Notes: generated from the sequence alone by a model not told the origin. A stretch of 64,000 bases of DNA from JAFALK01 sp042701975 (GCA_042701975.1 CP170561.1:186001-250000), one strand, 5' to 3'. Numbered from the stretch's first letter, positions 1 through 8,115 are shown. Program-made: numbers and translations.

Positions 1-1
1 C

Positions 2-1237
2 AACGTGCCGCTGCCGCTCGACAACTATTTCGAGGCGCTGAAAACGCCCAAGCTCGACGCAACGGGTGCCCAGGTGGACAAGTTCAGCTTCACCTACAGC
101 ACGCAGCTGTGGAATTCCCTGTCTCAGAGCGGCCAGTCGTACGGCTACGGGGCCAACTTCAACATCGTGCAGGCTTCGCCGCCGCGGCAAATCATCGTCA
201 GCTTCGTACAACCGGGAACGCCGGCTGCGGGCGCCGGACTGGTTCGAGGGGCCACCATCGTGAATGTGGACGGTGTGGACGTGGCGAACGGCAGCAATGT
301 CAATGTGCTGAACGCTGCCCTGCTGCCCACTCAGGCAGGTGTGCACACCTTCCAGTACACCTTGCCCGGCAGCAGCGCCGTCCAGACGGCCAGCGTCGGT
401 GCGCAACTCATCAACGAGGTCCCGGTCCAGTTCGTCAAGCGCATTCCGACCAGCACCGGAGACGTGGGCTACCTGTTCTTCAGCGATCACACCGTGCCCG
501 CAGAGAGCGAGCTGATCGCGGCGGTGCAGAGCCTGCAAGGCGTCACTGATCTGGTGCTGGACATCCGCTACAACGGCGGAGGCTATCTCTATATCGCCAA
601 TGAACTGGCCTACATGATCGCTGGCGCGAAGAACACCACCACGGCCAGCGGTACGCCGGCCGTGTTCAGCCAGCTGACCTACAACAGCAAGTGGCAGAGC
701 ATGAACGCCGCCGACAAGTTCAGCAGCACGTCATGCCTGCCCGATGCTTCGTTCCACTGCACCAACACCGGTGCGTTGCCCAGCCTGAACCTCAGCACTG
801 TCTACGTGCTGACGCAGGGTGATACCTGCTCGGCCAGTGAAGCCATCATTAATGGCTTGCGCGGCGTCGGCGTGAACGTGAAGATCATTGGCGGCACCAC
901 CTGCGGCAAGCCCTACGGCTTCCAGCCGCAGGACAACTGCGGCGTGACCTATTTTCCGATTCAGTTCAAGAACGCCAATGCCAAAGGTTTTGGCGACTAC
1001 GCCGATGGCTTCACGCCGGACTGCCCAGTCGCCGACGACTACAACCACGCACTCGGCGACCCCGCCGAAGCCCAGCTGGCCACGGCACTTGGTATGCGCT
1101 CGACCGGCAGCTGCACGGCTGCGTCCGGTAGCACGGTGCATGCCTTGCAGGCCTCCAAAGCCGGCAGAGGGCGGGGGCTGCAGTTGCGCCTGGGACACGG
1201 AATCCGCAGCGGGACCTGGCGCAGTATTGAGAGGTAG
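2..1237 (+). CDS. S41-family (C-terminal processing type) peptidase, 5' end outside window
   Basis: A serine protease of family S41, probably exported, acting on unknown substrates. The frame is open to the window edge, so the true start lies upstream. A PDZ-like segment (about residues 45-130, with the turn GLVRGATIVNVDG) precedes the catalytic domain. The domain has DLVLDIRYNGGG and then TQGDTCSASEAIINGLRG, whose SASE stretch is the S41 catalytic serine region, followed by GGTTCGKPYGF. Several paired cysteines suggest an extracytoplasmic, disulfide-containing protein. The last ~35 residues are Arg-rich and unlike the rest, so a late frameshift or a diverged tail is possible. A repeat copy begins 19 bases after the stop, as with the other genes of this array. 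Confidence 0.85.
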   Translation, partial: NVPLPLDNYFEALKTPKLDATGAQVDKFSFTYSTQLWNSLSQSGQSYGYGANFNIVQASPPRQIIVSFVQPGTPAAGAGLVRGATIVNVDGVDVANGSNVNVLNAALLPTQAGVHTFQYTLPGSSAVQTASVGAQLINEVPVQFVKRIPTSTGDVGYLFFSDHTVPAESELIAAVQSLQGVTDLVLDIRYNGGGYLYIANELAYMIAGAKNTTTASGTPAVFSQLTYNSKWQSMNAADKFSSTSCLPDASFHCTNTGALPSLNLSTVYVLTQGDTCSASEAIINGLRGVGVNVKIIGGTTCGKPYGFQPQDNCGVTYFPIQFKNANAKGFGDYADGFTPDCPVADDYNHALGDPAEAQLATALGMRSTGSCTAASGSTVHALQASKAGRGRGLQLRLGHGIRSGTWRSIER

Positions 1238-1256
1238 AGCGTGAAGGCCTTACGGC

Positions 1257-1355
1257 CCGTTTCACGCCCGCCGGGCAGGCTTCGTGGATGCTCGGCATTA
1301 GCTGAAAACGGAGGAAATTTCACCAGCACCGAGCTGCTTAGCGCGTGCTGAAATG
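1257..1355 (+). repeat. Array repeat, copy 1 (both stem-loops)
   Basis: The first stem pairs CCGTTTCA (1257-1264) with TGAAAACGG (1303-1311). The second pairs AAATTTCACCAG (1315-1326) with GCGTGCTGAAATG (1343-1355). It lies directly after the S41 peptidase gene. The first-stem sequence is diverged from the other copies but the pairing is kept. Confidence 0.7.
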
Positions 1356-1633
1356 GGCTGGATCGTTTGCCGTTGGCATACGCCACTAGGCCGCGATCGT
1401 CCACTATGTCCGCACACCCGCGAATGAGATCGCTTGTTATTCCTCCTGCCGAACAACGTGACGAGAATTCGTTCAGATGCTGAGCGCCTAGATTGCAGAG
1501 CAGGGCCTTCATTGCACTCTCAACATTCGGCACTTTGGCGACAACGCCCCCCCGGGCAAGCGTTTGTTCTATCCCCTTACGGGCAACAACCAGGGATTTG
1601 AAGACCACCCCAGTCCCCATGTCGAGAGCCATC

Positions 1634-2185
1634 ATGAACATCCATCTGAATGCCTTGATCATCGTGCTGGGAATAACCGTTTGCGGCGCCTCGGCCGCTC
1701 AAGAGGCTAACTCCAAGGCCGAGCGGGACCGGATTGTTGCCCTCGTTAGAAAGTGCAACCCGAACGACGAGTACTACAACCAACAGAACGTAGATGCGTG
1801 CACCGCAGCGCTAGCCGAGCCTAGCCTCGCGAGGCCAGTTCGCGCCCTGACGCTCAATGTCCGCGGCAACACCTACGACGCCTTGGGAAAGCATGACCTA
1901 GCCATCGCCGATTACACAGAAGTCGCGCGACTTCTGCCGGATTCCGCTATTGGCTATGGCAACCTTGGACTTGAGTATTGCCGCAAGGGCGATTTCAAGA
2001 AGGCGCTCAGGTTCTTCGATGAAGCACTGCAGCGAGACCCGAAGTACACCTTCGCGATGTACGGCAAAGGTGTCGCCCTAAGTCATCTCGGACAGACTGT
2101 TGCAGCGCGAGAGCAACTGGAACGCGCCAACAAGGCCGACCCGGGAATGGCCGACGTCTATCGTCAGATCAAGATGCCGCCGTGA
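1634..2185 (+). CDS. Exported TPR-repeat protein
   Basis: A 183-residue protein with an N-terminal signal peptide (hydrophobic core NALIIVLGITVCGASAA, residues 6-22). It has about three tetratricopeptide repeats, recognisable by A-L-G-K-H-D-L-A-I-A-D-Y, Y-G-N-L-G-L-E-Y and G-V-A-L-S-H-L-G. TPRs mediate protein-protein contacts; the partner is unknown. The start at 1634 is chosen because it begins the signal peptide; an in-frame ATG at 1619 would add five residues. The open frame reaches further upstream to 1493, but that part lacks protein character. It is the second unit of the cassette-like array, and the next gene follows after 40 bases with no repeat between. Confidence 0.75.
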   Translation: MNIHLNALIIVLGITVCGASAAQEANSKAERDRIVALVRKCNPNDEYYNQQNVDACTAALAEPSLARPVRALTLNVRGNTYDALGKHDLAIADYTEVARLLPDSAIGYGNLGLEYCRKGDFKKALRFFDEALQRDPKYTFAMYGKGVALSHLGQTVAAREQLERANKADPGMADVYRQIKMPP

Positions 2186-2225
2186 CGCAAGCATCCGGAC
2201 GGACAGTGAACTGGAGATGCTTCAT

Positions 2226-2489
2226 ATGGTGTGGCGAAGAGTGGCTTCCTTGCTGATCTGGCTGGTTTGCTTCGTGGCGCTCATGAAACCGATGTATTGC
2301 AAAAGTGATCTTTGGTATTGCAGTTGGTCTCCCTACCCATGGGCCTTTCCGCTGAGCCTGCTAGCCGTCGTTCTATTGATCGTTGACCTCCCCAAAGACT
2401 ACCGGCGCGCTCGTAGATATTTCTCGCCGGAAGAAACAGCGGGGGCAGGATCAAGCCACGCGGTAACGGACAAGCGCGCTGACACATGA
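2226..2489 (+). CDS. Small two-helix membrane protein
   Basis: An 87-residue protein with two hydrophobic segments, VASLLIWLVCFVALM (near the N-terminus) and WAFPLSLLAVVLLIVDL, joined by a short Cys-containing loop and followed by a charged cytoplasmic-type tail (KDYRRARRYFSPEE). The start at 2226 has GGAG nine bases upstream; an ATG at 2217 is also in frame but too close to that site. No family recognised. It may share a transcript with the TPR gene 40 bases upstream, which would make this a two-gene unit. Confidence 0.55.
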   Translation: MVWRRVASLLIWLVCFVALMKPMYCKSDLWYCSWSPYPWAFPLSLLAVVLLIVDLPKDYRRARRYFSPEETAGAGSSHAVTDKRADT

Positions 2490-2599
2490 ATGCAGCTGAC
2501 AGCGTGGCGTGCCAATTGACGGATTTTCGTTATACGGATCAGCTGCACCGCTAGCGGCAACGGGTTGGCGGTGGTCGCTGACGGTCGGAGAATGCAGAG

Positions 2600-2640
2600 A
2601 ATTCCACACGCCTGAACCAAGGGGAACATGGTGAAATGTT
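2600..2640 (+). repeat. Array repeat, weak copy (second stem only)
   Basis: AATTCCAC (2600-2607) faces ATGGTGAAATG (2628-2638). This resembles the second stem of the array repeat but with more mismatches, and no convincing first hairpin precedes it. It lies between two array genes as expected. Confidence 0.35.
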
Positions 2641-2686
2641 CGCGGACAACCTGAGCAATCGGCAAGAGCGCGATATTAAGGAGACC

Positions 2687-2947
2687 ATGACCTCACAAAT
2701 TGCTGACTTCCAGCCAATGCTCAAAGCGGCGATCTCCGAAGCAAGGGCTGCGGGGTTCGAGGCCGCCGCAGCCCAGTTGGAAGAGGCTGCATTTGCTGCC
2801 TATGGCACGTCATCCGAGCTGCTCGGAGAAACGGGCATTGCCATCAGGGCTTTCGTCGCGTCAGTTGGAACCGCAGCTCCGTCGGCCGTCGTCGACAAAT
2901 TGGACAGGTGCCTTGTTGAAGTGCGCAAAGTGTGGCCGAGCATGTGA
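2687..2947 (+). CDS. Hypothetical protein, helical, 86 aa
   Basis: The start at 2687 follows AAGGAG with good spacing; the upstream ATG at 2636 lies in the repeat and is less likely. The protein is Ala-rich and predicted from composition to be helical (LKAAISEARAAGFEAAAAQLEEAAFAAYG), with no signal peptide or membrane segment. No family recognised. Single-gene unit in the array. Confidence 0.55.
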   Translation: MTSQIADFQPMLKAAISEARAAGFEAAAAQLEEAAFAAYGTSSELLGETGIAIRAFVASVGTAAPSAVVDKLDRCLVEVRKVWPSM

Positions 2948-2990
2948 GCCAGTTGCTTCCTAAGCCCTTATTCCTAGACAGGACTGGTTC

Positions 2991-3275
2991 ATGGCACTCT
3001 TCGTTTGGACGCCGTTCGACTTGCTAACTGCACTGGCCTCATCTGAGACAGCACGAACTGCAGAACGAAGCGCCTTCAGGGAGACTCTGGAATCGCTGTG
3101 CGATGCCTTGGCTGAATTGTCGGCGGGAAGGGATGTCGAGACCGCTAAGGCGCAGCTCGGCTCGGCTCGGCTCGGCTCGGCTCGGCTCGGCTCGGCTCGG
3201 CTCGGCTCGGCTCGGCTCGGCTCGGCTCGGCTCGGCTCGGCTCGGAGGAGCATCCGGTCGCTGCTTCGCCGATGA
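2991..3275 (+). CDS. Small ORF carrying a CTCGG pentanucleotide tract
   Basis: The first ~55 residues (MALFVWTPFDLLTAL... ending ETAKAQ) look like an ordinary small helical protein. They then run into 18 copies of CTCGG read as Leu-Gly-Ser-Ala-Arg repeats and end with a short basic tail. A 5-base unit means that each gain or loss of a copy changes the frame. With 17 copies the frame would continue SEEHPVAASPMKFTPSG... and stop at 3319, a more natural-looking tail. The locus could therefore be phase-variable or simply damaged by repeat growth. The opposite strand is also open here but has low-complexity content only. Confidence 0.4.
   Translation: MALFVWTPFDLLTALASSETARTAERSAFRETLESLCDALAELSAGRDVETAKAQLGSARLGSARLGSARLGSARLGSARLGSARRSIRSLLRR
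3156..3245 (+). repeat. Tandem pentanucleotide repeat (CTCGG)x18
   Basis: Eighteen perfect copies of CTCGG in a row, 90 bases. It lies inside the small gene that starts at 2991. Perfect tandem units that are not a multiple of three are typical slippage (contingency) sites. Confidence 0.97.
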
Positions 3276-3301
3276 AGTTCACGCCCAGCGGCGCTCGTCA
3301 C

Positions 3302-3351
3302 GGTCCGCTCCCAGATTGACGCCGCCGGCAGAGCCGCTGCAGAAGCAATCC
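3302..3351 (-). repeat. Array repeat, first hairpin, in minus orientation
   Basis: Read on the minus strand this gives the first hairpin with its internal GCGGCTCTGCCGGC, found in the plus-strand copies at 12192 and 14223, and ends GGGAGCGGACC. It is the only clearly inverted copy. It lies just downstream of the only large minus-strand gene of the array (3413-5662), so gene and repeat are inverted together. Confidence 0.75.
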
Positions 3352-3412
3352 TTAGGCGGCTCGGCGCCGGCGTCGCCCCATGCTTATCGACTACTTATGC
3401 TGAGCCAGCAAA

Positions 3413-5662
3413 CTATTGGCCATAGACGGCTAGATTGGGATCCACTCCAATGGTGGAGTCCGTGAAATTTCCGAAAAAGTACAGATTGCCCTGAGCAGCC
3501 AGGATTCCATATACCGAGCCAGCCATGAGGTAGTTTGTTTGAACTATCGCGTTTTTCGAGATGCTCAGCGTCACGACGGCCTCGCTATCGCCATTGGACA
3601 TGTAGACGCGGTCCCCGTTCACCGCCAGGGCTCGTGGATCAGAGAGTCCTACGGTCGGACCTAGAGACCGCACGGCGCCAGTGCTCGCATCCAGTGCACC
3701 AAAGCCACTTCGCGACTGCCCTCCGAGCGAGATAAAGTCTCCAACCACGTACAGAGTTCCGGCCGCCAGGGTCATGTCTCTGACGTTGTACCCGGAATTT
3801 GGAATCAGTGTCTGTGCGTCTGCCTTCCACGGCAGCAATGCGCCGGATACCGCGTCGAAGGCTGCGAGCCCATTGCGCGCCTGCCCATTCATCGACGAGA
3901 AGGCACCTCCGACATAGACCGCGCTGTCGCTTGCAACCAGTCGCGTGATCGCGAGTGCGCCAGTCGCGTCCGGCGCCCAACCGGTGAGTTGGCCGCTTCC
4001 GAGGTCGAACGCAGCGAGTCCCGCACGACTTTGTCCATCGACAGAACGCAGGGTCTGTCCACCAACATAAAGGGTCGTAGAAGAAGCGGTCAATGTAGTC
4101 ACCGCCCCATTCACTTGCGGATTCCAAGGCAGCGCGACACCCGTCGCCGCATCTAGCGCCGCCAGTCCTTGTCGGTCAGCGCTTCCAATATGGGTGATAT
4201 TTCCACTGACATAGACCGTCGAGCCGACGACCAGTAGTTGACTCACGACACCCGTATTGGCATTGCCGTCCGTGTTTACCGAGTTGGGGTTCCAGTTATT
4301 GACCTGCCCAGTCGTCAGGTCGAAAGCCGCGATGTGATTCCGGGATGCGCCACTCAACAACGCAAAGCTGCCGCCCACCTGTACTTGCGCGCCGACAACA
4401 TCCAACTGAGTGATGCTCGCGTTCTGGGCCTGCACGTTGAGCCAAGCCACCGGCGCAGCACTGGCTTTGTCGATTGCAGCGGTGCGCACGATGGCCGATG
4501 ACCCCGGCAATACGAACTGGCCGCCGATATAGATGCGGCTGGCGCTCACAGCCAATGCCGTGACCGTGGCAGGCGTGTATGGAAGCGTTAGGCCCGCATT
4601 CCAGGGCAGCGCGACGGCCGTGCCGGCGTCAAGCGCCGCAACGCCCGCGTGCGGCTGCCCGCCCGCAGTCGTGAACGAGCCGCCGATGTAGACCGTTGAG
4701 CCGTCCAGCGCAATAGCTGCGACATCTGCCCCAGCGTTGAGCCCCGCGTCCCAGCCTTGAGCCTGGCCCGATGTGGCATCCAGCGCCGCAACCGCAGAGC
4801 GTGTGGCTCCACCGATAGTGGTGAATTGACCACCCACGTAGACGGTTCCGCCTGAAGCGACGATCTTCTCAATCATCGGTACACCGGCGCCATAGCCGGG
4901 ATTAGGATTCCAGGGTAGCAAAGCTCCCGTCTGCGTATCCAGCGCAGCGAGTTTGAACCGATTGGTTCCTGCGACGGACAAAAAACCGCCTCCCAAGTAA
5001 AGCGAATTCCCGCTGACCGCCAGTTTCAGCGCAGCGTCCCCGACGTTTGTCGTCCACTTCGCGCTGGAGCCTGTGGCCGGGTCCACACTCTCCACGACGC
5101 ACTGACCACCATTCGTTTCGCCGGAATAGCATCCGCTCAGGTAGAGATTGCTTCCACTCAGCGCCAGCGATGAAACCTTCAAATTAACAGCGGCTCTGAA
5201 ATTCGTGTCCAGCGTTCCGTCCACTCGGATATGCGCGAGGTTTGCCCAAGCGACGCCTCCAACGGTGGTGAACGAACCCGCGACATACCAGCCACCGGTA
5301 CCGTCGGAAATCTGGGCGTTCACGGCACCGTTGATAGTGGGATGCGGTAACACGGCGCCAGTATTCGCATCCAACGGCGCAAAGCTGCCTGTCGTTGCGC
5401 CGACGGTGGTGAACTGGCCGCCGATATAGAGAGTCTTGCCGTCGCCCGATAGGGCCGCTGCCAACACGGGGCCGTCCGTAGCCGGCACAGCCACTGGTGC
5501 TGGTGCTGGTGCTGGTGCTGGTGCTGGTGCTGGTGCTGGTGCTGGTGCTGGTGCTGGTGCTGGTGCTGGCGCCGACGCGCCTCCCCCGCCACCGCAAGCT
5601 GAGAGGTTGGCAACCAGGCACACCAATGCCGCCAACCTGAGGCGGGCTCCAAGTCTTTCCAT
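3413..5662 (-). CDS. Large lipoprotein with Ala-Pro linker and beta-propeller-type repeats
   Basis: A 749-residue surface-type lipoprotein. The signal peptide ends in the lipobox LSAC followed by a Gly run. An Ala-Pro tract of about 26 residues then acts as a stiff linker. The remainder is a series of ~45-50-residue repeats of the form L-Y-I-G-G-Q-F-T-T-x-G-G-x-x-R-x-x-x-A-A-L-D-x-x-T-G-x-x-L-P-W-N. This is typical of secreted beta-propeller or delta-60-like repeat proteins. Ligand and role are unknown. It is inverted relative to almost all other array genes. Codon use looks like a normal high-GC gene. Confidence 0.8.
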   Translation of the reverse strand: MERLGARLRLAALVCLVANLSACGGGGGASAPAPAPAPAPAPAPAPAPAPAPAPAPVAVPATDGPVLAAALSGDGKTLYIGGQFTTVGATTGSFAPLDANTGAVLPHPTINGAVNAQISDGTGGWYVAGSFTTVGGVAWANLAHIRVDGTLDTNFRAAVNLKVSSLALSGSNLYLSGCYSGETNGGQCVVESVDPATGSSAKWTTNVGDAALKLAVSGNSLYLGGGFLSVAGTNRFKLAALDTQTGALLPWNPNPGYGAGVPMIEKIVASGGTVYVGGQFTTIGGATRSAVAALDATSGQAQGWDAGLNAGADVAAIALDGSTVYIGGSFTTAGGQPHAGVAALDAGTAVALPWNAGLTLPYTPATVTALAVSASRIYIGGQFVLPGSSAIVRTAAIDKASAAPVAWLNVQAQNASITQLDVVGAQVQVGGSFALLSGASRNHIAAFDLTTGQVNNWNPNSVNTDGNANTGVVSQLLVVGSTVYVSGNITHIGSADRQGLAALDAATGVALPWNPQVNGAVTTLTASSTTLYVGGQTLRSVDGQSRAGLAAFDLGSGQLTGWAPDATGALAITRLVASDSAVYVGGAFSSMNGQARNGLAAFDAVSGALLPWKADAQTLIPNSGYNVRDMTLAAGTLYVVGDFISLGGQSRSGFGALDASTGAVRSLGPTVGLSDPRALAVNGDRVYMSNGDSEAVVTLSISKNAIVQTNYLMAGSVYGILAAQGNLYFFGNFTDSTIGVDPNLAVYGQ
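5496..5567 (-). repeat. Tandem hexanucleotide repeat (GGTGCT)x12
   Basis: Twelve perfect copies of GGTGCT on the plus strand, read on the minus strand as Ala-Pro codons in the linker of the lipoprotein gene. The unit is a multiple of three, so slippage changes linker length but not frame. Confidence 0.95.
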
Positions 5663-5692
5663 CAGGAATCTCCCTCAATGCCGCCTGCGTTG

Positions 5693-6179
5693 AACGGCTA
5701 CTTTGCTCAGCAAATTATTGCCACTCAGTGACTAAGTCATTGTTTCAGCGCGGTAAACGTAATCGTTCTTCGCGGCGTCCGCGCAGACGCTCCGCTATGT
5801 TCGATTCGCGCTGCGCAGAGCAACCAAAAGAAAGCGTCCGTACGAGTGTGCTGAGGCCGCGGCCAGCCTTTCATTTGACTGGACCACCCACGTGCTTGCG
5901 ATCAAGGACCCAGCATCGATGATTGCTGGTGTCGACGTGAGCAACTGTCACTGGGCTTCAGTCGCAGTTTGTCACCAGGCTGGTCTAGACCTTCGTCTTG
6001 CGCGTGAACAGCGGTGCAGCGCGAAGCATCGCTCGATGCTTGCACTGCAGTTGAAATGTCCCAGAGCAACCTTTGCCGAGCGTCCATGTACGGAAGCTCG
6101 GTTCATCGCGCTAGGCGCACGGGCGATGTTCCTCGGTCAGCATCATTGGCAACGGACACGCGAGACCTCGGGAACAACA
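5693..6179. other. 487-base stretch without a convincing gene
   Basis: Upstream side of the inverted lipoprotein gene. Open frames here lack ribosome sites and have mixed, Arg- and Cys-rich translations. A short imperfect palindrome is at 5911-5930. No clear repeat copy is seen; it may hold the promoter of the lipoprotein gene and decayed cassette remains. Confidence 0.4.
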
Positions 6180-6569
6180 ATGAAGACAGCATTCGTATTG
6201 GCATTGGCAATGTCGTGCGCGCCTACCTAGGCGCAGACCCAAGCAGAGCTAACTCAAAGCTCCTGCTACGCCTTCAAGGCTGTCGACAAGGAGCTAAACA
6301 TCACTTACCGGAAAGTGCTGAAGGAATACGCCAAAAACAAGGTCTTCATCAGCAAACTTCAGGAAGCGCAGCGAACTTGGCTGAAGTACCGGGACGCCCA
6401 TTTGGCATCGGTCTGGCCTGAACAAAATAAGCCCGCCGTGTATGGGTCGAGCTACCCCATGTGCAGATGCGACGAAGTATTGACCCCCACCACTGAACGT
6501 GTCGCTCGCCTGAAGGTATGGCTGGCCCCCGACAATCAAGGCGACGTGTGCGCGGGCCCGAAGCATTGA
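6180..6569 (+). pseudogene. LprI-like (DUF1311) exported protein, interrupted by an in-frame TAG
   Basis: The 5' part encodes a signal peptide (MKTAFVLALAMSCAPT) and stops at TAG 6228-6230. The same frame then continues AQTQAELTQSSCYAFKAVDKELNITYRKVLKEYA and LQEAQRTWLKYRDAHLA to CAGPKH. The second half matches the DUF1311/LprI lysozyme-inhibitor fold in its key points: ELN..Y, AQR.WLKYRDA, a Cys pair and the end GDVCAG. The two halves are in one frame, so a single nonsense change at the signal-peptide cleavage region explains the break. A GTG at 6315 could start only a truncated, unexported product. Family members are periplasmic. Confidence 0.7.
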
Positions 6570-6600
6570 GTGCTTGGCGACCTTTGCAGGAGCCCGTCAT

Positions 6601-6693
6601 TGCTGCGGCACGGCCCTCGGCTTCAGGCTGAGAGCGGACGGTCGCTGGTGAGGAAATTTCACCGGCCTGGGGTGGATGGCCCATGCTGAAATG
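6601..6693 (+). repeat. Array repeat, copy 2
   Basis: The right arm of the first hairpin is CTTCAGGCTGAGAGCGG (6621-6637); the left arm is degraded. The second stem is AAATTTCACCGG (6654-6665) with CATGCTGAAATG (6682-6693). Thirty-one consecutive bases (6623-6653) are identical to the copy at 12224-12254, which points to recent exchange or duplication. Confidence 0.8.
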
Positions 6694-6738
6694 CTGTGCG
6701 AAACGTCAACGATTGGCCTGCACTAACTTCGACCACAG

Positions 6739-7089
6739 ATGACAGCCGAGTACATCCTGCCCAGCGAGTTGATTGCCATCATCGCGTTCTGGTTCGGCCC
6801 GCCTTCGGTCATCGCGTTCCTCCTACAACTCAGGACGTTTTCATCGCGGGGTCAAGGCGTGAGTCGCATTGCCCGCGCATGGGTTCTTTTCGGTACACCC
6901 GTAGTCAGCGTACTTCTTGGCCTGGCGTTGCTCGTCGCGTCACCCAAGTACCTCAGCGCGTTGGGCGTGAAGGACTTGCGCATTGCCGGACACACGTTCC
7001 CGTTTCTTCCGCTGGCCTACGTCTGTGTGGCTGCTGTTGCGTTCGCGTTCACCTGGGCGGCCTTGCGGAAGCAACAAAAAGCGGCCTAG
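6739..7089 (+). CDS. Small membrane protein, three hydrophobic segments
   Basis: A 116-residue protein with hydrophobic stretches at about 10-27, 47-67 and 90-110 and a basic C-terminus (RKQQKAA). No domain is recognised. It starts 45 bases after a repeat copy with no strong ribosome site, as for many genes of this array, and the next repeat copy begins 17 bases after its stop. Confidence 0.6.
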   Translation: MTAEYILPSELIAIIAFWFGPPSVIAFLLQLRTFSSRGQGVSRIARAWVLFGTPVVSVLLGLALLVASPKYLSALGVKDLRIAGHTFPFLPLAYVCVAAVAFAFTWAALRKQQKAA

Positions 7090-7106
7090 TCTTCGGTCTT
7101 GCCAAA

Positions 7107-7192
7107 CGCCGCCTGCGGCTTCAGGCTGGAAGCAGTCGGTGCCCGGCCAGGGGAATTCGACCAGTCCGAGTCGTACGGTACGTGCTCAAATG
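7107..7192 (+). repeat. Array repeat, copy 3
   Basis: CTTCAGGCTGGAAGCAGTC forms the right arm of the first hairpin. The second stem is GAATTCGACCAG (7153-7164) with CGTGCTCAAATG (7181-7192). Relative to copies with TTTCA/TGAAA, both sides have changed (TTCGA/TCAAA), which keeps pairing. Confidence 0.8.
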
Positions 7193-7237
7193 TCCCGCAG
7201 GCGTTGACGAAGATTGACTTACAACGGGTTGGGCACC

Positions 7238-7549
7238 ATGAAAACTCCGCTTCGCTCCCTTGCTCTGCTTATCGTTCTCGTAGCTGACTTAGCCATTGCG
7301 CAGCAAGGCTATCAACCGCCAGCGGGCATGGTCCCAACGGAAGAGACTGCGGTGGAGATTGCGGTGGCGGTATTCAAGCCAATCTACGGTGCCGACAAAA
7401 TCACCAGCCAGCAACCGTTTCAAGCGTCGTTGAAGTCCGGTGTCTGGCACGTCAGTGGGTCACTCCCGCCAGGATTCCGCGGCGGTACGGCAGAGGCTGA
7501 GATTGCGCAGAGAGACGGCCGCATCCTGCGGGTTTGGCACGGCAGGTAG
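7238..7549 (+). CDS. Exported NTF2-fold immunity-like protein (YbbC/YhhH type)
   Basis: A 103-residue protein with a signal peptide (MKTPLRSLALLIVLVADLAIAQ) followed by a compact domain: YQPPAG.VP..ETAVEIAVAVFKPIYGADKITSQQPF, then GVWHVSGSLP, GFRGGTAEAEI and a final GRILRVWHGR. This pattern fits the NTF2-fold immunity family linked to polymorphic toxin systems. No toxin gene is adjacent, so it would be an orphan immunity protein, or a member of the family with another periplasmic role. The start at 7238 begins the signal peptide; an upstream in-frame ATG at 7214 is not favoured. Confidence 0.7.
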   Translation: MKTPLRSLALLIVLVADLAIAQQGYQPPAGMVPTEETAVEIAVAVFKPIYGADKITSQQPFQASLKSGVWHVSGSLPPGFRGGTAEAEIAQRDGRILRVWHGR

Positions 7550-7555
7550 GTCAAG

Positions 7556-7653
7556 GTTCCGCTGCGGTGCAGCCGGCGGCCTCAGGCTGGGAACGGTCGT
7601 TGCCGATCCAAGTGAATTTCGCTAGCACTAGCTACACGGCGCGTGCTCAAATG
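7556..7653 (+). repeat. Array repeat, copy 4
   Basis: GGTTCCGCTGCGG (left arm) and CTCAGGCTGGGAACGGTCG (right arm) form the first hairpin. The second stem is GAATTTCGCTAG with GCGCGTGCTCAAATG (7639-7653). It starts six bases after the stop of the NTF2-fold gene. Confidence 0.85.
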
Positions 7654-7692
7654 TTGGGCAGTGATCGACATACGTCGCCTTAGACGCCCTTT

Positions 7693-7998
7693 ATGCCGGA
7701 CAGCGTGAACTCCCCTCGACCGCTGCCAACATGGCAACGTATGGGCCTTGTCCTGGCAAGCGCCGCTTCGCTTTCGGGGCTCGGCTACATGGTCTATGTA
7801 GCCATCAAAAAAGTAGGCTCCGGCCATGGAATCGATGCGTTCCGCACAGTTAGGCTGGAGCAATCTACTTGGCTGGATTTCCTAGTCTTCTGTGTAGCTC
7901 TCGCAGGGGCGCTTGTCGTCGGAATCGCGCTCCGCTTCCGAGAACATCTGCGGTGGCGCGATCTTGAGCGCAGGTATGACCAGAACCGCGACGCCTAA
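7693..7998 (+). CDS. Small two-helix membrane protein
   Basis: A 101-residue protein with two hydrophobic segments (MGLVLASAASLSGLGYMVYVAI and WLDFLVFCVALAGALVVGIAL) and a charged C-terminal tail rich in Arg and Glu. No family recognised. The leader just upstream (7666-7684) is nearly the same as that before the gene at 18545. Confidence 0.6.
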   Translation: MPDSVNSPRPLPTWQRMGLVLASAASLSGLGYMVYVAIKKVGSGHGIDAFRTVRLEQSTWLDFLVFCVALAGALVVGIALRFREHLRWRDLERRYDQNRDA

Positions 7999-8071
7999 TC
8001 TGCTGTTCGAACCGACGCCCAGGGACGCGGCATAAGCACAGTCACTGAGCAACAGCCGTAGGGAACTCGAT

Positions 8072-8115
8072 GTCCGCTCCCGCTGCGGCCCTGCCGACAG
8101 GGTCAGGCTGGAAGC
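8072..8115 (+). repeat. Array repeat, copy 5 (first hairpin)
   Basis: GTCCGCTCCC at the left and GGCTGGAAGC at the right enclose a perfect inner stem, CCCTG-CCGA-CAGGG. This is the clearest case of the nested hairpin. The second stem downstream (about 8130-8175) is degenerate. Confidence 0.8.

Noticed and set aside
1356..1662. Minus-strand open frame with protein-like stretches
   Set aside because: It runs through the repeat and into the end of the S41 gene, has no ribosome site and overlaps the likely start region of the TPR gene. It may be a remnant.
3156..3245. CRISPR-like array
   Set aside because: It is a simple tandem repeat without spacers. No CRISPR array or cas gene was seen anywhere in the window.
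2960..3301. Minus-strand frame across the CTCGG tract
   Set aside because: Outside the repeat-coded Ala-Glu-Pro-Ser-Arg run, the composition is Ser/Ala/Arg-rich without clear protein features; the plus-strand frame begins more convincingly.
5919..6000. Possible remnant of an IS110 transposase N-terminus (IAGVDVSNCHWASVAV)
   Set aside because: Too short and lacking any following motif; chance similarity cannot be excluded.
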